A DNA stretch of 64,000 nucleotides from Clostridia bacterium (GTDB lineage: Bacteria > Bacillota_A > Clostridia > Oscillospirales > CAG-272). A program made the position numbers and the translations under genes. Position 1 is the first letter of the stretch, and each line of letters opens with the position of its first letter. The DNA lies in the NCBI GenBank assembly GCA_017501345.1, contig JAFVXC010000025.1, positions 1 through 64,000 of the forward strand, given 5' to 3'. The notes below the pieces were generated by a model, which saw only the letters and a list, made by a program, of their open reading frames with translations, did no database searches and was not told the origin of the DNA. This document shows positions 15,310-25,900 of the stretch, one piece after another.

Positions 15310-17607
15310 ATGAAGCCTCTGTTCACAAGAACCACACCGAGACGCGTCCGTATTTTATGCGCCGCGCTTTTTTGCGCCCTCCTTGCACTTCTGTTTGAAT
15401 TTCTCTTTGCGAATTTCAGCCGTCTTTTCATATACGACAAGGGAACGGATGAAAGGTCTCTCCTCCCCTATTGCACGAGCGAGATCACGATCGAAAACGA
15501 CTCGTATCTCCTGACGCCGTCGCAATCCGGAGCAGGCACGCTGTCCTTCTCGGGCATTCCCGGCAACATCTCCACGATCGTCTTCGACATCCGATACACG
15601 AACACAGAAACGAGGGACACCCTCCCTGCCCCGACGGTCACAGTCACGGCAACCGACCCACGCACGACCTGGTCGGGCGGCGGCTTCATCACCGTCGCGA
15701 CTGAGGATTTCGCAGTCGGTGAGAGCGGTGCATTCCGTACGACAACACTCTATTTGTCGATCGAAAACAGCAAAGCGGGAGATCTGCGGCTTTCCTTCTC
15801 GAACCTCAAGGGAGCAGTCGAGCTGCGCGACGTTCGGATCAATGCGACTCCCGCACTCTCATTTTCATTCGTTCGCTTTTTGCTCCTCGCACTTCTTCTC
15901 TTCATCCCCGCGCTTCTTTCCGTGACCGGGCTCTTCTACACCGATTACGATCCGAAAAATTACCGTCACCGCCACGGCGCCAAGACCGCCGTGCTCGTGA
16001 CCCTGCTCCTTTCGCTTTTCTTCGCATCCTCCCTGCTTTACGCAAGGAGCGCGCACGAATATCCGCTTCTGAACCCCGTCAAAAATTATCAGCCCTATAT
16101 CCAGCAGTTCGACGCCTTTATGAAGGGACAATTGCACCTTGACGTTCCCGTCCCCGACGAGCTGCTTTCGGTTGAAAATCCGTACGATCACGCCTCCCGC
16201 GTCGACGCAGATCCCCTTTGGGACCGCGCGTACTACGACGGCAAGTATTATTCGTATTTCGGGATTACGCCGATCCTCCTCGTCTATCTCCCCTATTATC
16301 TCTTCACGGGAACACTTCCTGCAGACAACCTCGTGATGACGGTCTTTCTCCTCATCACGGCAGTTTTTATTCCGCTTTCCGTTCTGAAATGGGTCGATCT
16401 CCACGAAAAGCGCACGATCCCCCTGCCCGTAGTCTGGCTCGGCGCAGTCACGGCTTTCGTGGGATCTATGATGCTTCTGATCGCGCGAAGCGTTACGCCC
16501 TTTTACTATATCGCCGCCCTCTCGGCAAGCGCATTTCTGTCGGTGTTCCTCTATCTGCTCCTGAAGGCAGCCGAAGCCGACCGACTGCGCACGCGAATTC
16601 TTTTCTATCTCCTCGCAGGTCTCGCCTTTGCTTTCATCCTTCATTCGAGACTGAACGTCGCATTGCTCGCCGCATTCATTGTGATCCCCTATCTTTTCTT
16701 CCGTGTTCTGAAGAAGCGCAGTCAACCCTCTGTGGCAAGCGACACGGCTCACAGCGAGCTAAGCACTTCGGCAGAGAAGAGCAATGCCCCCGATGTCGGT
16801 GATGAACCCCATACCGGGCTTCACACGCGCCCTTCGGTGCTTCTCGGACGGATACGTGCCTTCCTCGCACCGCCGAAGGAGATCGTCGTATCGCTCCTTG
16901 CACTCGGTCTTCCCGTACTGGTCGGAATTACGGCTCTGCTGATCCTGAATCAGGCGCGCTTCGGATCGATCTTCGAATTCGGCACCTCCTATCAGCTCAC
17001 GGTCAGTGACGTCCGCTACAACGAGCTCTCACTCGGAGATCTCGTCCCCGCTATTTATCACTACTTCCTGCAGGATCTGAGCACCTCCGCATTCTTCCCC
17101 TTCTTCTCGATCGACCGCGAAAGTCTTTCAAATTACGGACATTACGTTTATATCGACGCAAGCTTCGGGCTCTTCTCCCTGCCGCTCTTCCGCGCGCTTC
17201 TCTTCTTCCCTGCGGCACTCTTCCTGAAGCGGCGCACGCGCTACGAAAAGACCCTGCTTCTATCTCTTCTCATCGGACTGATTACAGTCGCGCTCCTCAA
17301 TTTTTCAATGGGTGGCGTGATCTTCCGCTACGTTGCCGACCTCACGGTGCTCGCCTCCCTCGGCGCGGTATTTCTGTGCTTTGCACTCTGTTCTGCCGTC
17401 TCGAATTCCGGCAAGCAATCGGAGGGCGACGAAGCCGTCACGGAGCACATTCCGATGAGCAAAAAGGCGGTCACAGTCACAGTTCTCCTCTTCTTCACTG
17501 CCGCGTGTATCGTTTCGTTCCTCTTGTCGATCTCATACAACGGGAATCTTACGAAATATGCGACAGAGACCTTTATTTCACTGAAGGAATTTTTCACGCC
17601 GGGATGA
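15310..17607 (+). CDS. Polytopic membrane protein, GT-C glycosyltransferase-like
   Basis: The 765-residue protein has one N-terminal membrane helix, then an extracytoplasmic beta-rich domain (about residues 45-180). About ten further membrane helices follow. The loop with HLDVPVPDELLSVENPYD and WDRAYYDGKYYSYFGITP resembles loops of PMT/ArnT-like GT-C proteins of Clostridia and Actinobacteria, which move sugars from lipid carriers. No classic Asp-x-Asp near the first loop is evident, so the enzymatic role is inference. A hydrophilic linker (about 475-515) divides the membrane part. RNHCP starts 34 bases after it. Confidence 0.65.
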   Translation: MKPLFTRTTPRRVRILCAALFCALLALLFEFLFANFSRLFIYDKGTDERSLLPYCTSEITIENDSYLLTPSQSGAGTLSFSGIPGNISTIVFDIRYTNTETRDTLPAPTVTVTATDPRTTWSGGGFITVATEDFAVGESGAFRTTTLYLSIENSKAGDLRLSFSNLKGAVELRDVRINATPALSFSFVRFLLLALLLFIPALLSVTGLFYTDYDPKNYRHRHGAKTAVLVTLLLSLFFASSLLYARSAHEYPLLNPVKNYQPYIQQFDAFMKGQLHLDVPVPDELLSVENPYDHASRVDADPLWDRAYYDGKYYSYFGITPILLVYLPYYLFTGTLPADNLVMTVFLLITAVFIPLSVLKWVDLHEKRTIPLPVVWLGAVTAFVGSMMLLIARSVTPFYYIAALSASAFLSVFLYLLLKAAEADRLRTRILFYLLAGLAFAFILHSRLNVALLAAFIVIPYLFFRVLKKRSQPSVASDTAHSELSTSAEKSNAPDVGDEPHTGLHTRPSVLLGRIRAFLAPPKEIVVSLLALGLPVLVGITALLILNQARFGSIFEFGTSYQLTVSDVRYNELSLGDLVPAIYHYFLQDLSTSAFFPFFSIDRESLSNYGHYVYIDASFGLFSLPLFRALLFFPAALFLKRRTRYEKTLLLSLLIGLITVALLNFSMGGVIFRYVADLTVLASLGAVFLCFALCSAVSNSGKQSEGDEAVTEHIPMSKKAVTVTVLLFFTAACIVSFLLSISYNGNLTKYATETFISLKEFFTPG

Positions 17608-17641
17608 CGGCGCAAAACTGATGTTTACGGAAAGGCTGCTT

Positions 17642-17977
17642 ATGGAACTTGAAAGCAAGCGCTTCACAAAGCTCGATGAATCCTTTATCTGCACACATTG
17701 CGGCAAGGAGGTAAAGCCCCTCGGCTACTCCTCGCGAAATCACTGTCCCTTCTGCCTCTGGTCGCTCCACCTTGACGTAAACCCGGGAGACCGCGCGGCG
17801 AACTGCGGTGGTGACCTCGAGCCGATCCGTGTAGAGATCGATTCCAAAAAGGGCTATATGATCGTACACAAATGCAAAAAATGCGGTGCGATCCGAAGAA
17901 ACCGAACGGCACACGAGGCAAAAATACAGCCCGACGATCTTCGCTTGATCATCAGGCTGACCGCCGTCGAGCCGTAA
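17642..17977 (+). CDS. RNHCP domain protein
   Basis: The 111-residue protein carries the family motif SSRNHCPFCLWSLHLD followed by PGDR and NCGG. CTHCG at the N-terminus and KCKKCG near the C-terminus give two zinc-ribbon pairs. RNHCP proteins are small cytosolic zinc proteins of unknown function, and nucleic-acid binding is plausible. ATG 17642 follows GGAAAGG at good spacing, whereas the upstream in-frame ATG at 17621 has no ribosome site. It is probably in the same unit as the membrane protein gene. Confidence 0.9.
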   Translation: MELESKRFTKLDESFICTHCGKEVKPLGYSSRNHCPFCLWSLHLDVNPGDRAANCGGDLEPIRVEIDSKKGYMIVHKCKKCGAIRRNRTAHEAKIQPDDLRLIIRLTAVEP

Positions 17978-18051
17978 TCGGGCAATCTGATTCGATTTTC
18001 AGAAAAAAACACATAAATTTTCAAAAATCTATCGCTTTTTAATGAAAATTG

Positions 18052-18060
18052 TGATAGAAT
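18052..18060 (+). promoter_or_regulatory. Extended -10 promoter element of ilvE
   Basis: TGATAGAAT gives a TG-extended -10 about 60 bases before the ATG. The -35 region at the proper distance is weak. Confidence 0.45.
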
Positions 18061-18121
18061 AATTGCATTGCCCCGCTCGGGCAGCATAGAGATCCATTTC
18101 CGAAAGGCAGGTATAAATTTT

Positions 18122-19150
18122 ATGGAAAAGAAAGATATTGATTGGGCAAATCTCGGCTTCGGATACATTCCCGCTGACTACCGTTACGTCTCGAATTATA
18201 AGGACGGCGCTTGGGACGACGGCGGACTCTCCACCGAGAACACGATCACGATCAGCGAATGCGCAGGCGTGCTTCAGTACGCACAAACCTGCTTTGAGGG
18301 CCTTAAGGCTTACACCACCGAGGACGGTCGCATCGTAACCTTCCGCCCCGACCTTAACGCACAGCGTATGGTCGACTCGGCACTTCAGCTGAAGATCCCC
18401 GCATTTCCCGCAGAGCGCTTCACCGAGGCGGTCGACAAGACCGTTGCGGCAAATGCCGCCTGGGTCCCTCCGTACGGCTCGGGGGCTACCCTTTATCTGC
18501 GCCCCTATATGTTCGGAAGCAGCCCCGTAATCGGAGTGAAGCCCGCACAGGAATACCAGTTCCGCCTCTTTGCGACTCCCGTAGGACCGTACTTCAAGGG
18601 CGGCGTTCGTCCCCTTACCCTGCGCGTTTCCGATCTTGACCGTGCCGCACCGCGCGGAACCGGTCACATCAAGGCCGGTCTGAACTACGCGATGTCGCTA
18701 TATAACATCGTAGACGCACACGAGCAGGGCTACGACGAAAACATCTATCTCGATCCCGGAACACGCACGAAGATCGAGGAGACCGGTGGTGCAAACATCC
18801 TCTTCGTCACGAAGGACAACAAGATCGTAACGCCGAAGTCGGACAGCATCCTTCCGTCGATCACCCGCCGCAGTCTCGTATACGTTGCAAAGGAATACCT
18901 CGGGCTTGAGGTTGAGGAGCGTGAGGTCTATCTCTCCGAGCTTCCCGACATGGCAGAATGCGGTCTTTGCGGCACGGCAGCCGTCATTTCCCCTGTTGGC
19001 AAGATCGTTGACCACGGGAAGGAGATCTGCCTGCCCTCGGGTATGAACGAGATGGGCAAGATCACAAAGAAGCTCTATGAAACTCTCACGGGCATTCAGA
19101 TGGGCAGGATCGAGGCACCCGCAGGCTGGATCCACGAGATCAAATATTGA
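18122..19150 (+). CDS. ilvE: Branched-chain amino acid aminotransferase
   Basis: The 342-residue PLP enzyme interconverts Leu/Ile/Val and their 2-keto acids with glutamate. Fold-type IV features are present: QYAQTCFEGLKAY at the N-terminus, YLRPYMFGSSP, HIKAGLNYAMSL with the PLP lysine in KAGLNY, the acidic cofactor loop KIEETGGANILFV, and the C-terminal ECGLCGTAAVISPVG. Length is normal for the class II (BCAT-like) subfamily. The start is ATG 18122. A GDPD gene follows after 56 bases. No other ilv genes are nearby. Confidence 0.95.
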   Translation: MEKKDIDWANLGFGYIPADYRYVSNYKDGAWDDGGLSTENTITISECAGVLQYAQTCFEGLKAYTTEDGRIVTFRPDLNAQRMVDSALQLKIPAFPAERFTEAVDKTVAANAAWVPPYGSGATLYLRPYMFGSSPVIGVKPAQEYQFRLFATPVGPYFKGGVRPLTLRVSDLDRAAPRGTGHIKAGLNYAMSLYNIVDAHEQGYDENIYLDPGTRTKIEETGGANILFVTKDNKIVTPKSDSILPSITRRSLVYVAKEYLGLEVEEREVYLSELPDMAECGLCGTAAVISPVGKIVDHGKEICLPSGMNEMGKITKKLYETLTGIQMGRIEAPAGWIHEIKY

Positions 19151-19206
19151 TCGCAGGATACGGCATCGATAGCCGCCTATCGCAAAAACATCCGGAGGAG
19201 CAAGCT

Positions 19207-19929
19207 ATGGACACCATTCACATTCAGAACAAGGGCAGAGCTTTAATGGTCGCGCATCGAGGCTGCAGTGGGCTTGAGAAGGAAAACACGATGCCTGCAT
19301 TCGTGGCGGCGGGCAACCGTAGCTATTTCGGTATCGAGACAGACATCCACAAGACCGCAGACGGCAAATATATCGTATTCCACGACGACACCACCGCGCG
19401 CGTCGCGATCGACAATATGGTAGTCGAGGAGACCTCCTACGACACACTCCGCGCGCTCCCCCTGACCGACAAGAACGGCAACAGAGGCCGTATCGATCTC
19501 CGTATGCCCAATCTGGAGGAGTATATAGGCGTCTGCAAGTACTACGGGAAGTACGCGGTGCTTGAGCTGAAGAACGCCTTTCTTGAAGAGGACATCTACG
19601 AGATCTGTTCGATCATCGACGGGCTTGGCTATCTTGATAAGACGATCTTCATTTCGTTCTGCTACGATAATCTCGTATTTCTCCGAAAGAAATATCCCGC
19701 GCAGGCAGCCCAATTCCTCATTTCAAAATTTCCCGAGGATCTGATCACCCGTCTCAAGACACAAAGCCTCGATCTCGACATCAAATATACGGCGCTCGAC
19801 AAGGAGAAGATCGAGCTCTGCCACAAAAACGGCATTCTCGTCAACTGTTGGACAGTGGACAACGCAGAAAAGGCGGAAGAGCTGATCTCGTGGGGCGTTG
19901 ACTATATCACAACGAACATTCTCGAATAA
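19207..19929 (+). CDS. Glycerophosphodiester phosphodiesterase family protein
   Basis: The 240-residue cytosolic protein hydrolyses glycerophosphodiesters to glycerol-3-phosphate and an alcohol. The GDPD TIM barrel is complete: VAHRGCSG...ENTMPAF (catalytic His), FGIETDIHKTADG (Glu/Asp metal ligands), VFHDDTT (second His), AVLELKN and the terminal VNCWTVDNAEKAEELISWG with DYITTN. No signal peptide is visible, so it acts on imported or internal substrates. GGAGG lies upstream of the ATG. The next gene starts 9 bases downstream, indicating an operon. Confidence 0.93.
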   Translation: MDTIHIQNKGRALMVAHRGCSGLEKENTMPAFVAAGNRSYFGIETDIHKTADGKYIVFHDDTTARVAIDNMVVEETSYDTLRALPLTDKNGNRGRIDLRMPNLEEYIGVCKYYGKYAVLELKNAFLEEDIYEICSIIDGLGYLDKTIFISFCYDNLVFLRKKYPAQAAQFLISKFPEDLITRLKTQSLDLDIKYTALDKEKIELCHKNGILVNCWTVDNAEKAEELISWGVDYITTNILE

Positions 19930-19938
19930 GATATCGAT

Positions 19939-20673
19939 ATGAATCAAAAAAAGAGCATCAAAACGGAACCCGGTCTCACACCGCGCGTATATACGGTCGA
20001 TCTTCACAGCATCCCCGTGACGGTCACGCGAAAGCGTATAAAAACGATACGTCTCTACGTCCGTTCCTCCGATCACTCGGTACATTTGTCGATCCCGACA
20101 AGCGTTCCGAATGAACGAGCGATGCTCTTTTTATCGTCTAAGGAATCCTGGCTTCGAAGGACTCTCGCGAGGCTTCCCGCTTCTCTCCCCGAGGAGCGCT
20201 ACGAAAGCGGCGAAGGGCTCTTCTTCGCAGGCGAACGCTACACACTCTCCGTAACCGAGCAGGGGCGGCGCTATGCCCTTTCTCTCTCCCCCGAAACGCA
20301 CGTAGCGCATTTCACCGTCCCGATCGGAAGCAACCGCGAGGGGCGCGAGAAATTCATTCGGGAATACTACCGCTCGTCTCTTGAGGAGCAGCTTTCCGAA
20401 ATCATCCCGAAATGGGAAGGAATCACGGGACTATCGTGTGCATCGCACGACGTTCGTCCGATGAAGACGCGCTGGGGCTCGTGCAACGTAACGACGCGCC
20501 ACATCCGTCTGAATCTGTATCTTGCGCGGTATCCGTCGATCTGTACCGAATACGTCGTTCTGCACGAGCTCTGCCACCTGCGAGTTCCAAACCACGGAGC
20601 GGAATTCAAGGCACTCCTCGACCGCTATATGCCCGATTGGAGATCGGTTCGCGCCCTGCTGAACAAAAAATAA
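19939..20673 (+). CDS. YgjP/SprT-like zinc metallopeptidase family protein (DUF45)
   Basis: The 244-residue protein has an N-terminal beta domain and a C-terminal zinc site VVLHELCHL (HExxH) with NHGAEFKALLDRYMPDW supplying the third ligand. MKTRWGSCN lies in front, exactly as in the YgjP/WLM-like M48 relatives. The family has putative peptidase activity of unknown substrate and is often linked to restriction-modification or DNA repair loci, but no such neighbour is present here. The start is 9 bases after the GDPD stop and the operon ends in a strong palindrome. Confidence 0.9.
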   Translation: MNQKKSIKTEPGLTPRVYTVDLHSIPVTVTRKRIKTIRLYVRSSDHSVHLSIPTSVPNERAMLFLSSKESWLRRTLARLPASLPEERYESGEGLFFAGERYTLSVTEQGRRYALSLSPETHVAHFTVPIGSNREGREKFIREYYRSSLEEQLSEIIPKWEGITGLSCASHDVRPMKTRWGSCNVTTRHIRLNLYLARYPSICTEYVVLHELCHLRVPNHGAEFKALLDRYMPDWRSVRALLNKK

Positions 20674-20704
20674 AGCAGGAGAGATTAACTGCCCCTCCGA
20701 ACAG

Positions 20705-20740
20705 AAAGGGCTCGTCTCACTAAGGTGAGACGAGCCCTTT
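20705..20740. terminator. Terminator palindrome, GTGAGAC-GAGCCC family (copy B)
   Basis: A 16-bp perfect stem (AAAGGGCTCGTCTCAC and complement) around a TAAG loop, with T on both sides. It is nearly the same sequence as copy A at 9639 and lies 32 bases after the metallopeptidase gene. Confidence 0.85.
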
Positions 20741-20751
20741 TGATATAAAAA

Positions 20752-20784
20752 GCGGCCCGACCCACAAAAAGTGGATCGAGCCGC
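20752..20784 (-). terminator. Terminator of the transport operon
   Basis: Imperfect 14-bp stem (GCGGC-CGA-CCAC against GTGG-TCG-GCCGC) with an AAAAA loop. On the minus strand it is followed by TTTTTATATC. It lies 42 bases beyond the stop at 20826. Confidence 0.85.
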
Positions 20785-20825
20785 ATCCCCGAAGGGGAGA
20801 GGACTTGGAATATCCAAAGCCAAAA

Positions 20826-21941
20826 TCAGTTTGCAAGGCCCGAGCTTTCGATACCCTGGACGAGGAACCTCTGTCCCGCGCAATAAAGGATCAAAAGCGG
20901 TGCAAGCACCATCAGACCCGCTGTATTGTTGATAACGGTCTTGTAGTCCGGATTTTCCGTGACCTCCAATGACATTGTAATGGGAACCTTGATGATATCA
21001 TCCATCAAGAGACTCTTGTTCGTCGGATTGAAGGACTGTGCGTAGAAGCTGTCCGTCCACTGCCAACAGAACGCGAAGATGAATACTGTGATCATCATCG
21101 GGATCGATAGCGGCAGAATGATCTGAAGGAAGGTTCGGAAGGTTCCCGAGCCATCCATATACGCCGACTCCTCAAGCTCATCCGGAACGCCCTGATAGAA
21201 CTGACGAAGCATAAAGATATAGAGGCCGTTCTTAAATGCAAGGCCGGTGATCGACAGCATATAGAGCGGAATATCCGAGCCGAGCAGATTCACGCCGTTT
21301 TTGGTAAATATCTGGAAGGCCTCGGTGTCCGGGAAGATATCGATCATCTCAAAGAAGCTGTTGTTGATCGTTGTAAGGCCGAACAGATTGATTCCACCTC
21401 CGTTCAGGAACTGGAAGATTCCCAAAACGTCAAAGGAGGAGAAGTTGATATACATCGAGCTGTACAACGTCTGGTGAGGCACGATCATCGTAAAAATGAC
21501 CGCAAAGAAGACCAGCTTATTGCCCTTGAACTTAAACTTGGCAAGACCGTAACCGATCAGACAGCAGATAAAGGTTTGGATCAAAGCCGTACTGCCGGAA
21601 AGGAGACAGGTGTTTACAAAAGCCTCGAGATAGCCGTTCTGCGTCCAAACCTCTTTATATATCCGCACGTTCCAATGCTTCGGAACCAGCATAACCGTGG
21701 GGTCTGCCAGGTCGTCGAGGCTCATAAAGGATCTCATAAGCATCGTAAGGAACGGAGCAAGGATAACATACGCAATACCAATCAGAAGGATCAGGCGGAA
21801 AATATACCAGATAACCTTTTTCAGGAAGAAGAGGCTGAGGAATTTCGACATCAGTCGCTCTTTCAGAGGAGTTCTGTCAAATTCAACGCGAATCTTATTC
21901 TTCGTTTCCTTTTTTACTTTAGGCATCGTTTCTTGATTCAT
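20826..21941 (-). CDS. Carbohydrate ABC permease, MalG type (second pair)
   Basis: The 371-residue inner-membrane protein has a positively charged N-terminus of about 40 residues and then six membrane helices. The EAA loop reads ELEESAYMDGSGTFRTFLQ, followed by IILPLSIPM, the contact point for an ATPase. It is about 80 residues longer than a standard MalG. The extra length is an extracytoplasmic insertion (NGGGINLFGLTTINNSFFEM to the GVNLLGSDIPLY region, about residues 175-225). It is the last gene of the seven-gene operon, 18 bases after its MalF-type partner. GGAGG precedes the ATG. Confidence 0.9.
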   Translation of the reverse strand: MNQETMPKVKKETKNKIRVEFDRTPLKERLMSKFLSLFFLKKVIWYIFRLILLIGIAYVILAPFLTMLMRSFMSLDDLADPTVMLVPKHWNVRIYKEVWTQNGYLEAFVNTCLLSGSTALIQTFICCLIGYGLAKFKFKGNKLVFFAVIFTMIVPHQTLYSSMYINFSSFDVLGIFQFLNGGGINLFGLTTINNSFFEMIDIFPDTEAFQIFTKNGVNLLGSDIPLYMLSITGLAFKNGLYIFMLRQFYQGVPDELEESAYMDGSGTFRTFLQIILPLSIPMMITVFIFAFCWQWTDSFYAQSFNPTNKSLLMDDIIKVPITMSLEVTENPDYKTVINNTAGLMVLAPLLILYCAGQRFLVQGIESSGLAN

Positions 21942-21959
21942 ATTCTCTTCCTCCTTTCC

Positions 21960-22922
21960 TTATGCATCGCGCTTCTGATAGAAGACGTAGCCGCTTAGCA
22001 GAAGTGCCACAAGGCCAATGATTCCGACAACGATCAAAACGTAGGTCCAAGCCATTGCCGAGGAAACACCGTCCGTAGGAACCGCGCTGTAGCTCAGCAC
22101 GTAATCCATAACCGCGTTGTTCACCGTAAAGCTGTCGATAACGGTATAAACCGCATTAACAAGAATCATAGGAGATATCATCGGCAGTGTAATCTTCCAG
22201 AAGGTCTCCCAAGAGGTTGCGCCGTCGATCTGACACGATTCGTAAATCGCAGGCGAGATCGACTGCAGACCGGTCAGGAAGATCAGGAACTGAACGCCGG
22301 AGCGGCTGATGATCTCCTGAACGCCGTTGATCGCATCAACAACGATCTGGACGAGCTGCTCACCGACCTTCATACTCTGGAAGAGTATTTGCAGGTCGAA
22401 TGCAGATACAAGCTCATCGGTTGCATTCTCACCCGAGCCGTCCGAGATTCCGTCAGAGCCGGGGTCGAAGTTCGGGTCGAGATTCTCAAGGATACCAACC
22501 GAAAGAACAACGGGAATAAAGAAGACTGCACGGAAGAAGGTACGTCCGATCATCTTCTGGTTGAGAATGACCGCCATAAAGAGTGAGAATATAACGATCA
22601 TCGGGATGTTCAGTGCAAGAGTCTGAAGACCCGCAAGCAGTGTAGGAACGAACTTCGCATCCGAGAAAAATGCGTACTGATAGTTCTCAAAGCCTACAAA
22701 CGTCGTTTCGAATGCACCGTTACCGAGCGGAGTGACCTCGCAGAAGGTATAGGTGATCGACTCGATGAGGATCGGCAGGTAGATCAGGATAAAGCCCACG
22801 ATAAAGGGGGAAACGAACCACCAGCCTGAGCGTGCCTTCCGGGCGTTCAGGGAAGAAGCTCTTTTCTTCTTCCCCGACTTCGGAGCACTTACGGTGTTTT
22901 GAAGATTCATATCACCGGTCAT
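21960..22922 (-). CDS. Carbohydrate ABC permease, MalF/UgpA type (second pair)
   Basis: The 320-residue permease has a Lys/Arg-rich N-terminus (SGKKKRASSLNARKARSG) and about six helices. Its EAA loop reads AIYESCQIDGATSWETFWKI followed by TLPMISPM. An acidic, glycine-rich extracytoplasmic insertion (DPNFDPGSDGISDGSGEN) and an amphipathic stretch interrupt the normal third loop; the matching permease at 30694 lacks it. The start codon shares one base with the DUF5696 stop (TAATG), showing translational coupling. Confidence 0.9.
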   Translation of the reverse strand: MTGDMNLQNTVSAPKSGKKKRASSLNARKARSGWWFVSPFIVGFILIYLPILIESITYTFCEVTPLGNGAFETTFVGFENYQYAFFSDAKFVPTLLAGLQTLALNIPMIVIFSLFMAVILNQKMIGRTFFRAVFFIPVVLSVGILENLDPNFDPGSDGISDGSGENATDELVSAFDLQILFQSMKVGEQLVQIVVDAINGVQEIISRSGVQFLIFLTGLQSISPAIYESCQIDGATSWETFWKITLPMISPMILVNAVYTVIDSFTVNNAVMDYVLSYSAVPTDGVSSAMAWTYVLIVVGIIGLVALLLSGYVFYQKRDA

Positions 22923-25900
22923 TATCCGTCCACCTCACTTTCTACTACGGGAATCTTTTGATAGCTCTGAGATTCCACGCGGTAAGAAACTCCGTCGATC
23001 TCTACAACGATCGCATAGTTGCAGTAATTGAGCAGGAATCTGGTTCCGTTCGAATAGGTCACAAGCACAACGCTGTTCTTATCCGAGCTGTACTTGTTGT
23101 ATACCTCTTCCTCTTCTTCAAGGATTTCGTCATCCTTCTCCACAGGAATGTGATCGTAAGGATAGAGGATCTCGACAAACTTGGGCGCTACGTCGAGAAG
23201 GCGCTCATCCTCCTCAGCGGCAAGCGTGATCTCTTCGATCGCTTTCAGATACTTCACGTTCTCTTCAAGCTTCGCTGCCTGCTCGTATGCGTCCTCAGCA
23301 AGAGCAATGACCTGCTTAGCGTCATCGACAACAGCCTCGTAATTTCTTACGGTATACTCAGCATATTCCGCTGCTGCCGCGATTGCCGCCTGACGCTCTG
23401 CGTAGCCCGCTTCGCCCTCGGCGATCGGATTCTTCATCAGCGTCGCATAGACGGATGCAGCAGTATTCTTTGCCGATTCAAGGATCTGCATATGCTTTTC
23501 GGCGTTCTTTGCGTACGAGTTGATACCGGTCGTGGAATCACTCGGGATGATCGCGTAGAGGTCGGAAAGGGTATCAAAGGACGAGGAGAGCATTGCAGCG
23601 GCATCGGCAAGCGTTTTCAGCTGTGCAGAGGTCGGATTCTCCGAGGCATAGCACGCTGCAAATGCAGCAGAGAATGCGTTCGCCTGTGCAGTAAGCTCAG
23701 CGGTATTTTCGTAGAACGTAATGAGCGTATTCGAGGACTTGGCAGCAGCCTCAAACAGATCGATAAAGTAACCGAATTCGGTGTTGAGGTAAATTGCTGC
23801 GTTCAGAAGAGGAGTCAGCGCCGCAGAAAGCTCTACGGAGGTTGCCTTCTTGCTCTTATAACGCTCGTAGGTTTCCTGATACGTCTTCCATCTCTCAGAG
23901 AAGGTATTGTATCTGGAGTCAAAGCCGGTCTGACCGGTCTTGTGCAGATAGCTTGCGAAGAGTGCGGCGTAATTCGGCGTGTCGGTCGCTTTCTCGATCT
24001 TCAACGTGTTGAGGATCTGATCGAGTGCAGCCTTTGCCGTGAGGTCGCTCTTCACGAGACCGATCTCATAAGAGCGAAGCACGTTCTTCGGCTCAAACTT
24101 AACGGTCGGCTGTACGCTGAGGTAACCGCAAACCGCATAGAGGTAGAACTGATAGGTGCTGATCTCGCAGATCGCATTTCCCTTCGAATCGGTAAGCGTT
24201 GCAACTCCGCTGATCGCGTGGTCGTAAGCCGCCTGTGCCATTTCGTATACACTGGGGGCAAGTGCACCGATGGTCGCAACTGCCTCTGCGGTATCCTCGA
24301 TCAGTCCCCAAGCAAGCTCGCGGATGTAATCCGAAACTGCAGACTCGTTTGCAAGGATCTCGTACGCTGCAACTGCATTTTCATATGCCTCACGCGCCGT
24401 AAGCTCGGAGGTATATGCCTGGTTTGCAATGTAGTTGATCGAGCCGTTCTGTGCTTGATCATAGACCTTCTGCAGCTCTGCTGCCGCGCTGTTTACCTTA
24501 CGGGCAGCATCACCCAGGATCGCGGAGGTACCCGTATTTTCGTTGGCACCGCAGTCACCGCCGTTGTAGACGTTGATGTAATTCTGAACCGCATCGTTGA
24601 AGTTCTTGATCGCAAGTGCAAGCTCACCGCTGGTGAAGGATACGGTTCCGTCTGCGTTTTCAACGTAACCGAGCTTCAGGATAAGGGATTCCTTGTAGCC
24701 CTGGAGCTTCGCAACCTCTGCGGTTACTGCCGCACTGTTGATACGGATGAGCTGACGTGCATTCAGAATGGTCTGAATGGATTCAAGCGCCTGCGTATTC
24801 AGTGCCTCGCGCTCTGCCTCGATCGATTCGAGAATTGCAGCATCGAGATCGCTGACCGCCTCGTCAAGATCGGCAACGCGGAGCGCCTCAATGAATTCGT
24901 GATCGACGATGGTCTCGAGCTGTACGTCCGAAAGGAGCGCATTCAGCTCATTGTAAATCGATACGACGTCATCGAACCAAATGTCGTAACGGATCGAGTA
25001 ATACTTGCTGAGGCGCATATCCTCCTTCAGTGTGGTCGTATTCTGATAGGAGAGAATAAAGTTTACAGATGAACCGTTCTCGATCGCCTTCAGGAATGCG
25101 TAATTCAGATTACCTTCCATATTGATCGGCGTACCGGCGAACTGAACGTATCCGTGGAGAACGATTCCCATAAACGGAACCGATGCACTTGCACGGATGA
25201 AGCGGCTCGAATCAAGCGGTACATCGAGAATATAATCGACGTACTTCCAGGTGTAGGCATTACCTCCGTTGGTCATAACGTAGTCGTAATTCTCATCGAA
25301 GTACTTGAACGCGTTGACGGTATGCTCCTTCGAGTCCTCACGGTTGTACGGATCGTCCTCGTCAAAGTCCGAGTTCAGCTCAGAGCCCAGCGTTCCGATC
25401 GAGATCGAGGTCTTATAGTCGGTGTCCTTAAAATGCTTCAGGTAATTCGAGGACAGCTTCGTGTAGAAGTGCTCGTAGTACGCGGGCGAGAGACAAAGCT
25501 CGAAATAGCTGACGAACGACTGCTTGGTCGCAGAATATTCGCGACGGCTGGTATAACGGTTATCAATACTCTTAACAACGTGCTTACGAAGTGCCAGACC
25601 GTCGATCATTCCGGTCTCAGAGACGTAAACGAAATCAAAATCCGGGAATACCTTGTAGCCCTTTTCGTTTGCATCCTTGAGAAGCGCCTCAAAGCCCTTG
25701 CTGCCGCCAACCGCCTTCTCCCAATCGAGATAGTACGGAACGGTTGCATACATACCGCCGTTCGAATAGCCGGTAAGCTTGAAGTTTACGTTCTTAATGC
25801 CCATCTTTTCAAGCTGCGCGTACATCGTCGAGACATCCTCAAAGGAAGACAACGCAACAGTTACGTCAACAGGGATAGACATAATCTTTTCGGTGGTTTC

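Noticed and set aside
17594..17914. Minus-strand frame opposite RNHCP
   Set aside because: The plus strand encodes the full RNHCP motif with a ribosome site; the antisense frame shows no features.
22832..25072. A 746-codon plus-strand reading frame opposite the DUF5696 gene
   Set aside because: It has no family motif, no ribosome site and a cysteine/arginine-rich composition typical of an antisense shadow of a long helical coding region.
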